Assembly (NCBI GenBank): GCA_021647705.1
Contig: JAKIUF010000041.1
Coordinates: forward strand, 1 to 41,395
Length of the DNA stretch: 41,395 bases
DNA from: Gammaproteobacteria bacterium
Lineage (GTDB): Bacteria > Pseudomonadota > Gammaproteobacteria > SZUA-152
Direction of reading: 5' to 3'
Under the pieces are notes generated by a model that searched no databases, had not been told where the DNA came from, and was given only the letters and a program-made list of their open reading frames with translations. Positions 8,334 to 16,178 of the stretch are shown here, piece after piece. The translations under genes were made by a program, and so were the position numbers. Position 1 is the first letter of the stretch. Every line of letters starts with the position of its first letter.

Positions 8334-8947
8334 CAACCGGGCACTCGAAACAACCGGGTAATACGGCCTTCGGCCTTGGTTTCCAGTGTCACTTCTACCG
8401 CACGGGGTGGCGTAGTGCTGGCCGTCCCGCCTAACTGACTGCTGGGCCAGGAATTCTGCCAGGCATTTTTGTCGTTGAGGAAACGTAATTCCAGCTTATC
8501 GACACCTTCCAGCAACACGCTTTCCAGTGGTTTACTGTCCTGCGCACGATCCAATACATTCCAGTAAACACGCAGCAGGTTTCCATCACGCAATCCATAG
8601 GCCACCCGCTGTAAATTACTGCGCGCTCGCCCTGCCGGGTTGCGCCAGCCGGTACGTGTCAGTTCCAGTTGATAACGCCCGGTCTCCACCCCCAGCATGG
8701 CGGGCCGTACTTCGGCATATTCGTTACGAATCGGACGATCAATCGCTTGTTCAATATCGCGACCTAACCATAAAAAGGCCATCTGTAGCTGGCTAAGGCG
8801 TTCGGCATGCTGTGTCGTCACCAGCCGGGCGCTCATTACACTGTTAAGACCGCTGTAAGCCATTGCCGCCAACAACGCAAAAATACCCAGCGCCACCAAT
8901 AATTCCAACAGGGTAAAACCCGCTTGTTTTTTGCTCGCCATGATCAT
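8333..8947 (-). CDS. gspJ: Type II secretion pseudopilin GspJ
   Basis: A 204-residue minor pseudopilin of the pseudopilus tip. A short basic leader (SKKQAG) precedes the prepilin peptidase cleavage motif and methylation site FTLLELLVALGIFALLAAMAY. The C-terminal part (DKLELRFLNDKNAWQNSWPS) is typical of the GspJ family. Its ATG overlaps the gspI stop (ATGA), which indicates translational coupling within gspGHIJK. It should interact with GspI and GspK in the periplasm. Confidence 0.93.
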   Translation of the reverse strand: MIMASKKQAGFTLLELLVALGIFALLAAMAYSGLNSVMSARLVTTQHAERLSQLQMAFLWLGRDIEQAIDRPIRNEYAEVRPAMLGVETGRYQLELTRTGWRNPAGRARSNLQRVAYGLRDGNLLRVYWNVLDRAQDSKPLESVLLEGVDKLELRFLNDKNAWQNSWPSSQLGGTASTTPPRAVEVTLETKAEGRITRLFRVPG

Positions 8948-9402
8948 GACTGACCTATAAACCCGGTCAGTGTCACCAGAGGCGATTCATCATTTTCGTC
9001 CGAACGCACACGCACATCCACGCGGCGAATTTTCTGATTCGGTGTTTTGCTCACTTTCACTGACCAGAACCATTCGTGGCGCGCCATCAGCGTACTGCCT
9101 TTACTAGTGCCGGTAGACGGCCATTTTTTAGTGGCGTGCAATTCGGTCATTTTATTCATCGCCACCCAATGGGCATAGGTGCGTTGTTGCAGACTGGAAG
9201 CAGTACCCGCACTATTGGAAACGGCACTGGCAGCGGCGGCCAGAGAAAAGGCGATAACAGCCAATGCAACGATCACTTCCAAAAGCGTGAAGCCCTGACA
9301 GCGGGTGGTTTTTAAAAAACCCTGATGGACCGATTTACCCCCATTCCGGCACGGACCGGCACGCCGTAATGATGAGGTTGAAAAAACCTTAATTGTTTTC
9401 AT
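8944..9402 (-). CDS. gspI: Type II secretion pseudopilin GspI
   Basis: A 152-residue minor pseudopilin thought to nucleate tip assembly with GspJ and GspK. The prepilin motif CQGFTLLEVIVALAVIAFS follows an unusually long leader of about 36 residues from this ATG. The frame overlaps the end of gspH by 14 bases. A shorter start inside the leader is possible, but I see no better ribosome site. The globular part has a small GspI-like fold with the expected WVAMNKMTEL segment after the helix. Confidence 0.9.
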   Translation of the reverse strand: MKTIKVFSTSSLRRAGPCRNGGKSVHQGFLKTTRCQGFTLLEVIVALAVIAFSLAAAASAVSNSAGTASSLQQRTYAHWVAMNKMTELHATKKWPSTGTSKGSTLMARHEWFWSVKVSKTPNQKIRRVDVRVRSDENDESPLVTLTGFIGQS

Positions 9403-9952
9403 CTTCTTCTGCCCGGGTCAGAATCAGTTTGCCATTAATCAAGCCTTGCAGTGAATACTCTTCACCTTCATCCGTTTTTAACGTCATATCGAAAGGGGTG
9501 AGTTCGCCGCTGGAAAAAATAAAGATGAGTGGCAGGTTTTCTTTGTCTTCAAAGCTGGTTTCCGTACCTTCCAGAAATAATTCAAGTTCAACGGCTTCAG
9601 GCAATGGCCGCTCTCGCAACAGGTCATCTTCCTCCACTGGCTGCCAATCTTCTTTGCCCAGTTCTAAAAACCGGTAACGGTCATGATCAAACTCCAGAGC
9701 CAGTTCACGCCCTTGTAACACGGCCTCTTCACCTGCCAGTTGAATCAAACCATGCAGACGTTCTGCCTCGTCCTGTACGATACGACTGGAGTTTTGGCCA
9801 ATAGAAAGGCTGGCGAAACTGATAATGATGCCGATGATCACAATCACCGCCAGCAGTTCAAGCAGGGTAAAACCGGCGTATTTTTTTCCACCGGGGTATT
9901 TTGACAATGTTGGGGACGGTGTCATAAATTGCCTCATCCGGGCTCCTGGCAA
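9389..9952 (-). CDS. gspH: Type II secretion pseudopilin GspH
   Basis: A 187-residue minor pseudopilin. The leader ends in KKYAG, followed by FTLLELLAVIVIIGIIISFASLSI, with Glu at +5. The globular part is very acidic (EEDDLLRERPLPEAVELELFLEGTE) and fits the GspH/FimT beta-sheet domain; it includes the typical EAERLHGLIQLAGEEAVLQGRELAL stretch. It lies 22 bases after gspG and overlaps gspI. Confidence 0.92.
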   Translation of the reverse strand: MPGARMRQFMTPSPTLSKYPGGKKYAGFTLLELLAVIVIIGIIISFASLSIGQNSSRIVQDEAERLHGLIQLAGEEAVLQGRELALEFDHDRYRFLELGKEDWQPVEEDDLLRERPLPEAVELELFLEGTETSFEDKENLPLIFIFSSGELTPFDMTLKTDEGEEYSLQGLINGKLILTRAEEDENN

Positions 9953-9974
9953 CGAGGGCGGCAGTCAGGAAACG

Positions 9975-10427
9975 CTATTGCAGACCCCAGTTACCCACAT
10001 CTGCGTTGGCATCGTCTCCACCCGGCTGACCATCAGCCCCCAGCGAAAAAACATCAATAGTGCCCTGTACACCGGGTGAGAGATATTGATAATCACTCCC
10101 CCAAGGGTCTTTAGGCAGGCGATCCATGTACTGTTTCCAGTTCCGGGGCTCAGGTGTACCACCGGGCTTGCTGATCAGCGCCTGCAAACCCTGGTCGGTA
10201 TTGGGATAAACAAAATTATCGAGTTTGTAAAGCTTCAGCGCACTTTCCAGAGCACGAATATCCGCCTGGGCCTTAGTGGTGCGTGCTGCATCAGGGCGAT
10301 CCATCACGCGCGGTACAACAATGGCTGCCAGAATCCCGAGAATGACCACCACCACCATGACTTCGATAAGGGTAAACCCGGATTGTCGCCCCGGCATAAA
10401 TTTATAGGTTTTCACGTTTGTCTCCAT
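9975..10427 (-). CDS. gspG: Type II secretion major pseudopilin GspG
   Basis: The main pseudopilus subunit, about 150 residues, and first gene of the operon. The leader ends GRQSG, then FTLIEVMVVVVILGILAAIVVPRVMDRPD, the canonical major-pseudopilin helix. The C-terminus (LGADGQPGGDDANADVGNW) contains the conserved calcium-binding loop needed for stability. The ATG at 10427 gives METNVKTYK; a GTG four codons later (10415) has GGAG 6 bases upstream and may be the real start. It is transcribed divergently from the rhombosortase gene across an 80-base gap that must hold both promoters. Confidence 0.95.
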   Translation of the reverse strand: METNVKTYKFMPGRQSGFTLIEVMVVVVILGILAAIVVPRVMDRPDAARTTKAQADIRALESALKLYKLDNFVYPNTDQGLQALISKPGGTPEPRNWKQYMDRLPKDPWGSDYQYLSPGVQGTIDVFSLGADGQPGGDDANADVGNWGLQ

Positions 10428-10508
10428 TCTTTACACTAACCTTTATATGATGATTTCCAATGAGACGAATACTAACACCCGTGCGCGATCTTGTGCGGCT
10501 GAAGCCGC

Positions 10509-11102
10509 GTGAACTCTGTGACGCTATCACAACTCCGCGCTCATAGTTTGTTGCCAATAGGCTTGACCCTGTGTGTGACGCTATTTGCACTGGGAGGTTC
10601 CGAGCTAACGGCCATTTTACGCTTTGATCGCGAGGCACTGTTGCACGATGGTCAGGTCTGGCGATTGTTTACCGGCCACTTGGTACACCTGGGCTGGTCA
10701 CACACCGGACTGAATATCACCGGACTGGTGCTGATCTGGATACTGATCGGCCATCGGTTTGATAATCGACAATGGTCCGCCATTATCGCCGCACTCATGC
10801 TGAGCATCAGTCTCAGCTTGCTTCTCTTTAACCCAACACTGATCTGGTATGTAGGGCTATCCGGCGTGCTACACGGCATGCTGGTGGCCGGTGCTATAGC
10901 CGATATCCGCAGCGGTGATAAAACCGCCTGGGTGCTACTGATCCTGATTGCCGTAAAACTGATATGGGAGCAAATTACCGGAGCTTTACCCGGCTCCGAG
11001 GCCGCCGCTGGGGGCAATGTTATCGTTGATGCTCACTTTTACGGCGGACTCGTCGGACTTGCACTGGGCTTTTTGTTTAAACCCAGAACGGCCCAACCAT
11101 AA
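10509..11102 (+). CDS. rrtA: Rhombosortase (rhomboid-family GlyGly-CTERM protease)
   Basis: A 197-residue inner-membrane intramembrane serine protease with about six hydrophobic helices. The rhomboid fold is shown by WRLFTGHLVHLGWSHTGLN, the nucleophile motif YVGLSGVLHG (Ser118) and the partner His in VDAHFYGG (His176). The small size and the DAH-YGG motif are those of rhombosortase rather than GlpG. Rhombosortases cleave the C-terminal GlyGly-CTERM tail of proteins that leave through the type II secretion system, so its position next to gspG fits that role. It starts at a GTG without a clear Shine-Dalgarno, so the exact start is uncertain. No GlyGly-CTERM substrate is in the window. Confidence 0.87.
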   Translation: MNSVTLSQLRAHSLLPIGLTLCVTLFALGGSELTAILRFDREALLHDGQVWRLFTGHLVHLGWSHTGLNITGLVLIWILIGHRFDNRQWSAIIAALMLSISLSLLLFNPTLIWYVGLSGVLHGMLVAGAIADIRSGDKTAWVLLILIAVKLIWEQITGALPGSEAAAGGNVIVDAHFYGGLVGLALGFLFKPRTAQP

Positions 11103-11126
11103 ACCTGAAAACCCGCCAGACGTAAA

Positions 11127-11411
11127 TGTGAATTAAACGCTAAAAACACGTCACTCTTAAAAATCACCGGGTATTTAACGCAAAGGGCGCAAAGACGCAG
11201 AGGATGCAACGTTTCTCGTGTTTTTCTCTGCGTCCTTTGCGTCTCTACGTTTATAACACGTCACTTAATCAGTGCCACGAAACATAACCTCCCAATGTAC
11301 TGAAACGCTTCTCCGGAGGTTTAAACCTCCTGGATTCTGGCTAAAAACAGGCAGGAATGACGACATTTTTAGCCAGAAGTACTAACAGGGTGATTGAGCG
11401 CTTAATTCACA
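11127..11411 (-). mobile_element. MITE-like element family B, copy 2
   Basis: A 285-base element with termini TGTGAATTAA(a/g)CGCT at both ends in inverted orientation, flanked by AAA and TTT. It runs in the opposite direction to the copy at 4941-5227: the CGCAAAG/CGCAGAG block, a long inverted repeat of about 27 bases per arm around 11182-11250, comes first, and the GGATTC...GGAATGAC hairpin second. It fills nearly the whole gap between rrtA and sspB, which holds no gene. Confidence 0.75.
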
Positions 11412-11430
11412 TTTAAGCGGGTGCGCATAA

Positions 11431-11811
11431 TTATTTCACCACTCGCAATTGCGGCCCGCTAGGTTTAGGTTTTTCCTTGTCCGGCTCATCAGGACTGCGG
11501 TCTTCATCGTCATTGAACACCATACCTCGGCCATTTTCGCGTGCATAGATGGCCAGAACAGCTGGAACAGGCACACTGACATGCATTGGTTTACCACTGA
11601 AACGAGCACTAAAACTGACTTCTTCACCGGCCATATCAAGGTTTTGTACTGCTGAGGGAGCAACATTGAGAATAATTTTACCGTTGTTGACATGTTCCAC
11701 TGGCACCACCACATGGGGATGCTCAGCATTAACCAACAAATAGGGTGTCATATTGTTATCAGCAATCCACTCGTAAATAGCACGCATCAAATAAGGTCGG
11801 CTGGAATTCAT
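11431..11811 (-). CDS. sspB: ClpXP specificity-enhancing factor SspB
   Basis: A 126-residue adaptor that binds ssrA-tagged proteins stalled on ribosomes and delivers them to ClpXP. The N-terminal fold is typical: RPYLMRAIYEWIADNNMTPYLLVNAEHPHVVVP, then IILNVAPSAVQNLDM and FSARFSGKPMHVSVPVPAVLAIYARENG. A charged linker rich in Asp, Glu and Pro leads to the short C-terminal ClpX-docking tail PQLRVVK, nearly identical to that of E. coli. It follows sspA in the usual sspA-sspB order with a 43-base gap. The gene end lies 20 bases from the family-B element. Confidence 0.96.
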   Translation of the reverse strand: MNSSRPYLMRAIYEWIADNNMTPYLLVNAEHPHVVVPVEHVNNGKIILNVAPSAVQNLDMAGEEVSFSARFSGKPMHVSVPVPAVLAIYARENGRGMVFNDDEDRSPDEPDKEKPKPSGPQLRVVK

Positions 11812-11854
11812 CTTTCATACATCTCGCACACAACACAAATGATTGACCACTGCA

Positions 11855-12478
11855 TTAACCTTCACGCATTTCCCGCTCTTTTCCGCTAAGACTAGTCTGA
11901 AAAGATTCTAGCTCAAACAGACGTTGTGCATAGTCTTCCAACGGCTTGGCCACAGCAGATAATTTAATGCCATATGCTGGCAGACGCCACAAAATAGGCG
12001 CAACGGCACAGTCCAGCAATGACAGTTCATCGCTCATGAAAAAGGGTTTTTGCTCAAAAATAGGGGCAATCACAGTAAGACTGTCGCACAGCTCTTTGGC
12101 CACTTTTGCCTTGTCACGACTTTTTTGCAGCCGTTCCACCAAACTGTCCCAATCCTGTTGAATACGGCACAGGGTCATGCGGCTTTGCGCGCGGGAGACG
12201 GGGTCCACCGGCATCAGTGGTGGATGCGGGAAACGCTCATCCAGATATTCCATAATAACCTGAGCGTCATAAAGTACCAGTTCACGATCCACTAGCGTGG
12301 GCACCTTGCCATAAGGATTCAGCTCCATCAGGTCTTCAGGTGGATGTGCTGGATCTACATCGACGCTCTCAAAATTGATGCCTTTTTCGGCCAAAACGAT
12401 GCGCACACGATGACTGTACAAATCGGTGACACCGGTAAAAAGGTTCATTATGGATTTTCTATTGGCCACGACTGACAT
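11855..12478 (-). CDS. sspA: Stringent starvation protein A
   Basis: A 207-residue RNA-polymerase-associated protein of glutathione S-transferase fold; in E. coli it modulates stationary-phase and acid-resistance transcription. Key stretches are NLFTGVTDLYSHRVRIVLAEKGINFE, NPYGKVPTLVDRELVLYDAQVIMEYLDERFPHPPLMP and the PHPP pocket motif important for function. I chose the ATG at 12478 (MSVVANRKSIMNLF), which matches known SspA starts and has GGAG about 10 bases upstream; an open frame runs 32 codons further up but is not family-like. In many gammaproteobacteria it directly follows petC; here a repeat element of 316 bases lies between them. Confidence 0.95.
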   Translation of the reverse strand: MSVVANRKSIMNLFTGVTDLYSHRVRIVLAEKGINFESVDVDPAHPPEDLMELNPYGKVPTLVDRELVLYDAQVIMEYLDERFPHPPLMPVDPVSRAQSRMTLCRIQQDWDSLVERLQKSRDKAKVAKELCDSLTVIAPIFEQKPFFMSDELSLLDCAVAPILWRLPAYGIKLSAVAKPLEDYAQRLFELESFQTSLSGKEREMREG

Positions 12479-12599
12479 TTGCTGTTTTCTCCAACTGCTA
12501 CTGTCTAAGGAAATAATACTTGAGAGGCGGGGATTATACCTGAATAATCGGAAAACCCCTGAAATATCCTGCAAGGCAATGATTTAACTGGGATTCATA

Positions 12600-12712
12600 T
12601 TTTAAATCCGTGAGTCAAATTTGCCCGTTTCACTGTTTCCAAACAAATGCCAGAAACACACAAACTTGTAGGAATTCAATTTTTTTAACAAAACGACCAA
12701 CACCCTCCCCGT
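12600..12712 (-). pseudogene. Decayed duplicate of the petC 3' end
   Basis: Read on the minus strand, this stretch encodes VLVVLLKKLN, matching LVILLKKEYW at the end of petC, and then continues without the petC stop. At base level, ACAAAA..ACCAA.ACC (12688-12703) matches 13182-13198, and TTTAAATC..GT.AG and GTTTCACT.TTTCCA..CAAA (12601-12647) match 13080-13121, in the same order and strand. It is therefore an imperfect direct duplication of the petC end plus about 80 bases of downstream DNA, on the far side of the family-A element. Confidence 0.5.
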
Positions 12713-12715
12713 GAA

Positions 12716-13031
12716 CCGGGTAGGGTGGAACAAGCGCAGCGGTTCCACCAAACAGGTAAGGGATATGTCCAAGGTTCGATCCGCTATCGGCACCTACTTT
12801 TGACTCACTGCTTGTCGATGGATCGTTGTCGCATGAGGGAGGGGGGTTTCTCCTGTTTGAGGCAATTGGGTTTTTGTTGCAGATTTTTGGTTTTATTGTC
12901 AGCGGTTGTGTGTACAGAGACGATTTGTGGTTCCTTATTAAGCCTATTGGTGGAACCGCTGCGCTTGTTCCACCCTACGAGTTTTACTCTGTGTTGAAAT
13001 AGAGCGAAACAAAAAATCAATAAACACTTCA
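12716..13031 (-). mobile_element. MITE-like element family A, copy 2
   Basis: A 316-base element in inverse orientation to 2942-3251 and aligning with it along its length. Repeat ends are at 12720-12749 and 12949-12977. The interior shares ACAAATCG.CTCTGT, ACCGCTGACAA, GCAACAAAAACCC and TCGAACCTTG.ACAT with copy 1. It separates petC from sspA and lies between the two copies of a direct duplication. It contains an open frame of 90 codons that is not conserved in copy 1, so I do not call a gene. Confidence 0.75.
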
Positions 13032-13150
13032 GCTACACCGCTTAAAGGCGTGGGATTTTAAATCCACTATTGAAAGACTTTAAATCAGTCAGACTTTCCG
13101 GTTTCACTATTTCCAGGCAAACAGCAAAAACAGACCGATTCACAAAAATC

Positions 13151-13900
13151 TCAATGAATATCCCGCCAATATTCTTTTTTCAACAAAATAACCAATACCA
13201 AAAACCCCGAGAGAAACAACAGTACCCACTTGCCTAAAGCCAGACGTTGCAATTTACTGGGCTCCCCTAAATAAGCAAGAAAGGTAACCAAATCTCGCAC
13301 AGCGGCATCATATTCTGAGGCATTCAACGTGCCTTTTTCTATGAGCTTAAAGCCACGAATGCGCTCTGATGTATTGCCTTGCTCATCGGTATGACTTTCC
13401 ATAACGGGTACCTGCAAGCCCTGCAACTCCCACAACACATGTGGCATACCCACGTCTTTAAAGACGCTGTTGTTAACACCCCAGGGACGCGACTCATCCC
13501 GATAAAACGAGCGTAAATAGGTATACAACCAATCGACACCACGGGCACGGGCAATTACCGATAAATCTGGCACCGCTGTGCCAAACCAACGCTTGGCATC
13601 TTCCTCATCAATAGCCACTTTCATGGATTCACCCACCTTGGCACCCGTGGTAATGAACTGATTTCTCACTTCATCGCTGCTCATCTCCAGATCTTGGGCA
13701 ATGCGGCTGTAACGCATCAAACTGGCGGAATGACAATTAAGACAATAATCCACAAACAGTTTTGCGCCGCGTTTAATGGCTTCACGGTCATCCAGCTGAA
13801 TGTCGGCCGAATCCAGCATGACATCCCTCCCTCCCGCTGAAACACTTGCCACAAAAAAAATAGGGAATACTAAAAATAGTATGATCAATAGCAGTTTCAT
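13151..13900 (-). CDS. petC: Cytochrome c1 of the bc1 complex
   Basis: A 249-residue periplasmic haem protein anchored by a C-terminal helix. It passes electrons from the Rieske protein to soluble cytochrome c. A Sec signal peptide (about residues 1-22, ending SVSA) precedes the single haem motif CLNCH (Cys53, Cys56, His57). The anchor LGKWVLLFLSGFLVLVILLKKEYWRDIH closes the protein. Its ATG overlaps the petB TGA (ATGA). It is shorter than fused bc1 versions and typical for the gamma type. The sequence just past its stop is partly duplicated beyond a repeat element (see 12600-12712). Confidence 0.96.
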   Translation of the reverse strand: MKLLLIILFLVFPIFFVASVSAGGRDVMLDSADIQLDDREAIKRGAKLFVDYCLNCHSASLMRYSRIAQDLEMSSDEVRNQFITTGAKVGESMKVAIDEEDAKRWFGTAVPDLSVIARARGVDWLYTYLRSFYRDESRPWGVNNSVFKDVGMPHVLWELQGLQVPVMESHTDEQGNTSERIRGFKLIEKGTLNASEYDAAVRDLVTFLAYLGEPSKLQRLALGKWVLLFLSGFLVLVILLKKEYWRDIH

Positions 13901-15135
13901 TTTCCCGTCACCCTTTCTGGCAACGGCTTGGTTTTATCCCACTTACTGTAAATCGGCATCAACAGGAAAAAGGCAAAATATAAAACACTGAAAATACGCG
14001 AAAATAAGGTTGCCAGCGGTGTCGCTGCCACCGTGCCCAAATAAGCCAGACCAACAAAACTCACAACAAATACGCTTAACGCCAATTTAAACCAGGTACC
14101 ACGATAACGAATGGACCTGACCGGGCTGCGATCCAGCCAGGGCAGTAAAAACAACACCACCATGGATGCCCCCATAGCCACTACACCCAGAAACTTATCG
14201 GGTACCGCACGCAAAATGGCGTAAAAGGGAGTGAAATACCATAAAGGTGCAATATGTTCCGGCGTTTTAAGCGGGTCTGCTGGCACAAAATTATCCTTTT
14301 CCAAAAACCAGCCCCCCATTTCCGGGGCATAAAAAATCACCGCAGAAAAAATGATTAGAAACACCACAACACCAATCATGTCCTTAACGGTGTAATAGGG
14401 ATGAAAGGGAATGCCATCCAGTGGAACGCCATTTTCATCTTTCTTCTTTTTGATTTCGATGCCATCCGGATTGTTCGAGCCCACCGAATGCAAAGCGATC
14501 ATGTGAAACAACACCAGGCCAATCAACAGCAATGGAAAAGCAATCACATGGAATGCAAAAAAACGATTGAGTGTGGCATCAGCTACCACAAAGTCACCTC
14601 GAATCCATAGCGCCAGCTCATCACCAATATAAGGAATCGCACCAAACAAGGAGATAATCACCTGTGCCCCCCAGAACGACATCTGCCCCCAGGGCAATAA
14701 ATAGCCCATAAACGCCTCGGCCATCAGCACCACAAAAATCAGCATGCCAAACACCCATAGCAATTCACGCGGTTTACGGTAAGAACCGTAAAGCAGGGCA
14801 CGAAACATATGCAGATAAATCACGATAAAGAAAAACGATGCACCAGTAGAATGCATGTAGCGAATCAACCAACCCCAATTCACATCACGCATAATATATT
14901 CCACTGACGCGAAAGCAGTATCCGCAGTGGGCTTGTAATTCATGGTGAGAAATATGCCTGTGAGCAATTGAATCACCAGCACCAAAAAAGCCAGCGAACC
15001 AAAGAAGTACCAGAAATTTAGGTTTTTAGGTGCATAATATTTAACCAGATGATCCTGCCAAAATGCGGTCACCGGAAATCGTTCATCGGCCCACTCTCGT
15101 AAATCACCCAGGCTACGCGATATTTTATCAAACAT
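13897..15135 (-). CDS. petB: Cytochrome b of the bc1 complex
   Basis: A 412-residue integral membrane core of quinol:cytochrome c reductase with two b haems. Haem ligands are the His pairs in RYMHSTGASFFFIVIYLHMF (14 apart) and FHVIAFPLLLIGLVLFH (15 apart, the beta/gamma-proteobacterial spacing). The quinol-oxidation loop reads HIAPLWYFTPFYAILRA, with PLWY in place of the mitochondrial PEWY, as in other gammaproteobacteria. It is one unsplit polypeptide with eight helices, unlike the b6/subunit IV pair. The start overlaps the petA stop by one base (TAATG). Confidence 0.97.
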   Translation of the reverse strand: MFDKISRSLGDLREWADERFPVTAFWQDHLVKYYAPKNLNFWYFFGSLAFLVLVIQLLTGIFLTMNYKPTADTAFASVEYIMRDVNWGWLIRYMHSTGASFFFIVIYLHMFRALLYGSYRKPRELLWVFGMLIFVVLMAEAFMGYLLPWGQMSFWGAQVIISLFGAIPYIGDELALWIRGDFVVADATLNRFFAFHVIAFPLLLIGLVLFHMIALHSVGSNNPDGIEIKKKKDENGVPLDGIPFHPYYTVKDMIGVVVFLIIFSAVIFYAPEMGGWFLEKDNFVPADPLKTPEHIAPLWYFTPFYAILRAVPDKFLGVVAMGASMVVLFLLPWLDRSPVRSIRYRGTWFKLALSVFVVSFVGLAYLGTVAATPLATLFSRIFSVLYFAFFLLMPIYSKWDKTKPLPERVTGK

Positions 15136-15731
15136 TAAATGACCTCCGAATCAACACCCACCAACAGACGGGTCGCTGACACATAGTGGTGAGGTGGTAT
15201 AACGAGATTCGAGGGGGCTGGCATACCGGCGTAGACACGCCCGGCAAGATCATAAGTAGAGCCATGGCAGGGACAGAAAAAACCACCCTTCCATTCCGGC
15301 CCAAGATCCGGTGGAGCAAATTCGGGACGGTAGGTCGGCGAGCACCCCAGATGGGTACAAATACCGATCATTACCATATATTCAGGATTAATGGAGCGCT
15401 GTGGGTTCTTGGTATAAACAGGTTGCTGGGCAAGCTCGTCCGAATTAGGGTCGCGCAGAAATTTGTCCAGCTCCGGCAACGTCTTCAGCATTTGCTCATT
15501 TCGCCGCAAGACCCAGACCGGCTTACCACGCCATTCCACGGTCATCACCTGCCCGGGTTCCAGTTTGCTGATATCCACATCGATAGGCGCACCCGCCGCT
15601 TTCGCCTTTTCGCTGGGATCCATTGACAGCACAAAAGGTGTGGCTACATAAACTGCACCTACACCACCCATGGCAGCCGTTGCCGCCAACAACATGCGTC
15701 GTCGGCCATGATCAATTTCATCCATGCTCAC
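15135..15731 (-). CDS. petA: Rieske iron-sulfur subunit of the bc1 complex
   Basis: A 198-residue protein carrying the high-potential [2Fe-2S] cluster. The two ligand boxes are CTHLGC and CPCHGS (roughly residues 125-160), each with one Cys and one His ligand plus the disulfide Cys. The N-terminus has an arginine-rich Tat-type motif (GRRRMLLAATAAMGGVGAVYVATPF) that remains as membrane anchor. A GTG at 15731 has AAGGGG 7 bases upstream and is taken as start; the ATG two codons on is the alternative. It is first gene of petABC; the 380 bases upstream, after the ACIII terminator, should hold its own promoter. Confidence 0.96.
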   Translation of the reverse strand: MSMDEIDHGRRRMLLAATAAMGGVGAVYVATPFVLSMDPSEKAKAAGAPIDVDISKLEPGQVMTVEWRGKPVWVLRRNEQMLKTLPELDKFLRDPNSDELAQQPVYTKNPQRSINPEYMVMIGICTHLGCSPTYRPEFAPPDLGPEWKGGFFCPCHGSTYDLAGRVYAGMPAPSNLVIPPHHYVSATRLLVGVDSEVI

Positions 15732-16110
15732 ATAATTCCCCTTAATTACAAGTGCTGCTATTGAACCGAGAATCCTCAGTTGACTGCGCGCTTCAGAGGA
15801 TAATTAGCGGACATGCCAAAATTAACTTCAGGTCAGGCATTTCACCACGTCGGTACACCTTCCCACTACGAGTCAAATTGGACGCTATAGGGTATTAACA
15901 AAGACAAATAATTCGCGAATAAAAACATCCATTAACCGAGGAGCATAGCAGAGAATGAGAGCACGACAATATTGTTTATCTTAATATAATGATAAGCTGA
16001 TTTTTTATAGCGTAAAAAACAGAGAACCACACAATAACAAGCTAGACACTCGAGCAAACCCTGATTATTGACGCGCATAAAACAGGTAACAAGCAATACT
16101 TGCAGGCACA
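15732..16110 (-). promoter_or_regulatory. Intergenic region ahead of petABC
   Basis: No gene is apparent. The region is bounded by the ACIII terminator on one side and the petA ribosome site on the other, so a petABC promoter is expected here. I did not find a confident -35/-10 pair. Open frames on either strand lack ribosome sites and family features. Confidence 0.35.
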
Positions 16111-16135
16111 AAAAAGGGCTCCGAAGAGCCCTTTT
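16111..16135 (-). terminator. Intrinsic terminator of the ACIII operon
   Basis: On the minus strand the transcript would fold GGGCTC-UUCG-GAGCCC, a perfect 6-bp stem with the extra-stable UUCG tetraloop, preceded by AAAA and followed by a T6 run. It lies 43 bases after the actF stop and separates the alternative complex III operon from petABC. Confidence 0.92.
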
Positions 16136-16178
16136 CCACATTTGCTGCATGCAGGTTATTACAACTGCCAGCATTCCA

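Noticed and set aside
11180-11255. CRISPR-like array from repeated CGCAAAG/CGCAGAG units
   Set aside because: The units form one inverted repeat and are not regularly spaced direct repeats with unique spacers.
12725-12997. 90-codon open frame inside family-A copy 2
   Set aside because: The frame is not kept in copy 1, has no ribosome site and its ends are the terminal repeats themselves.
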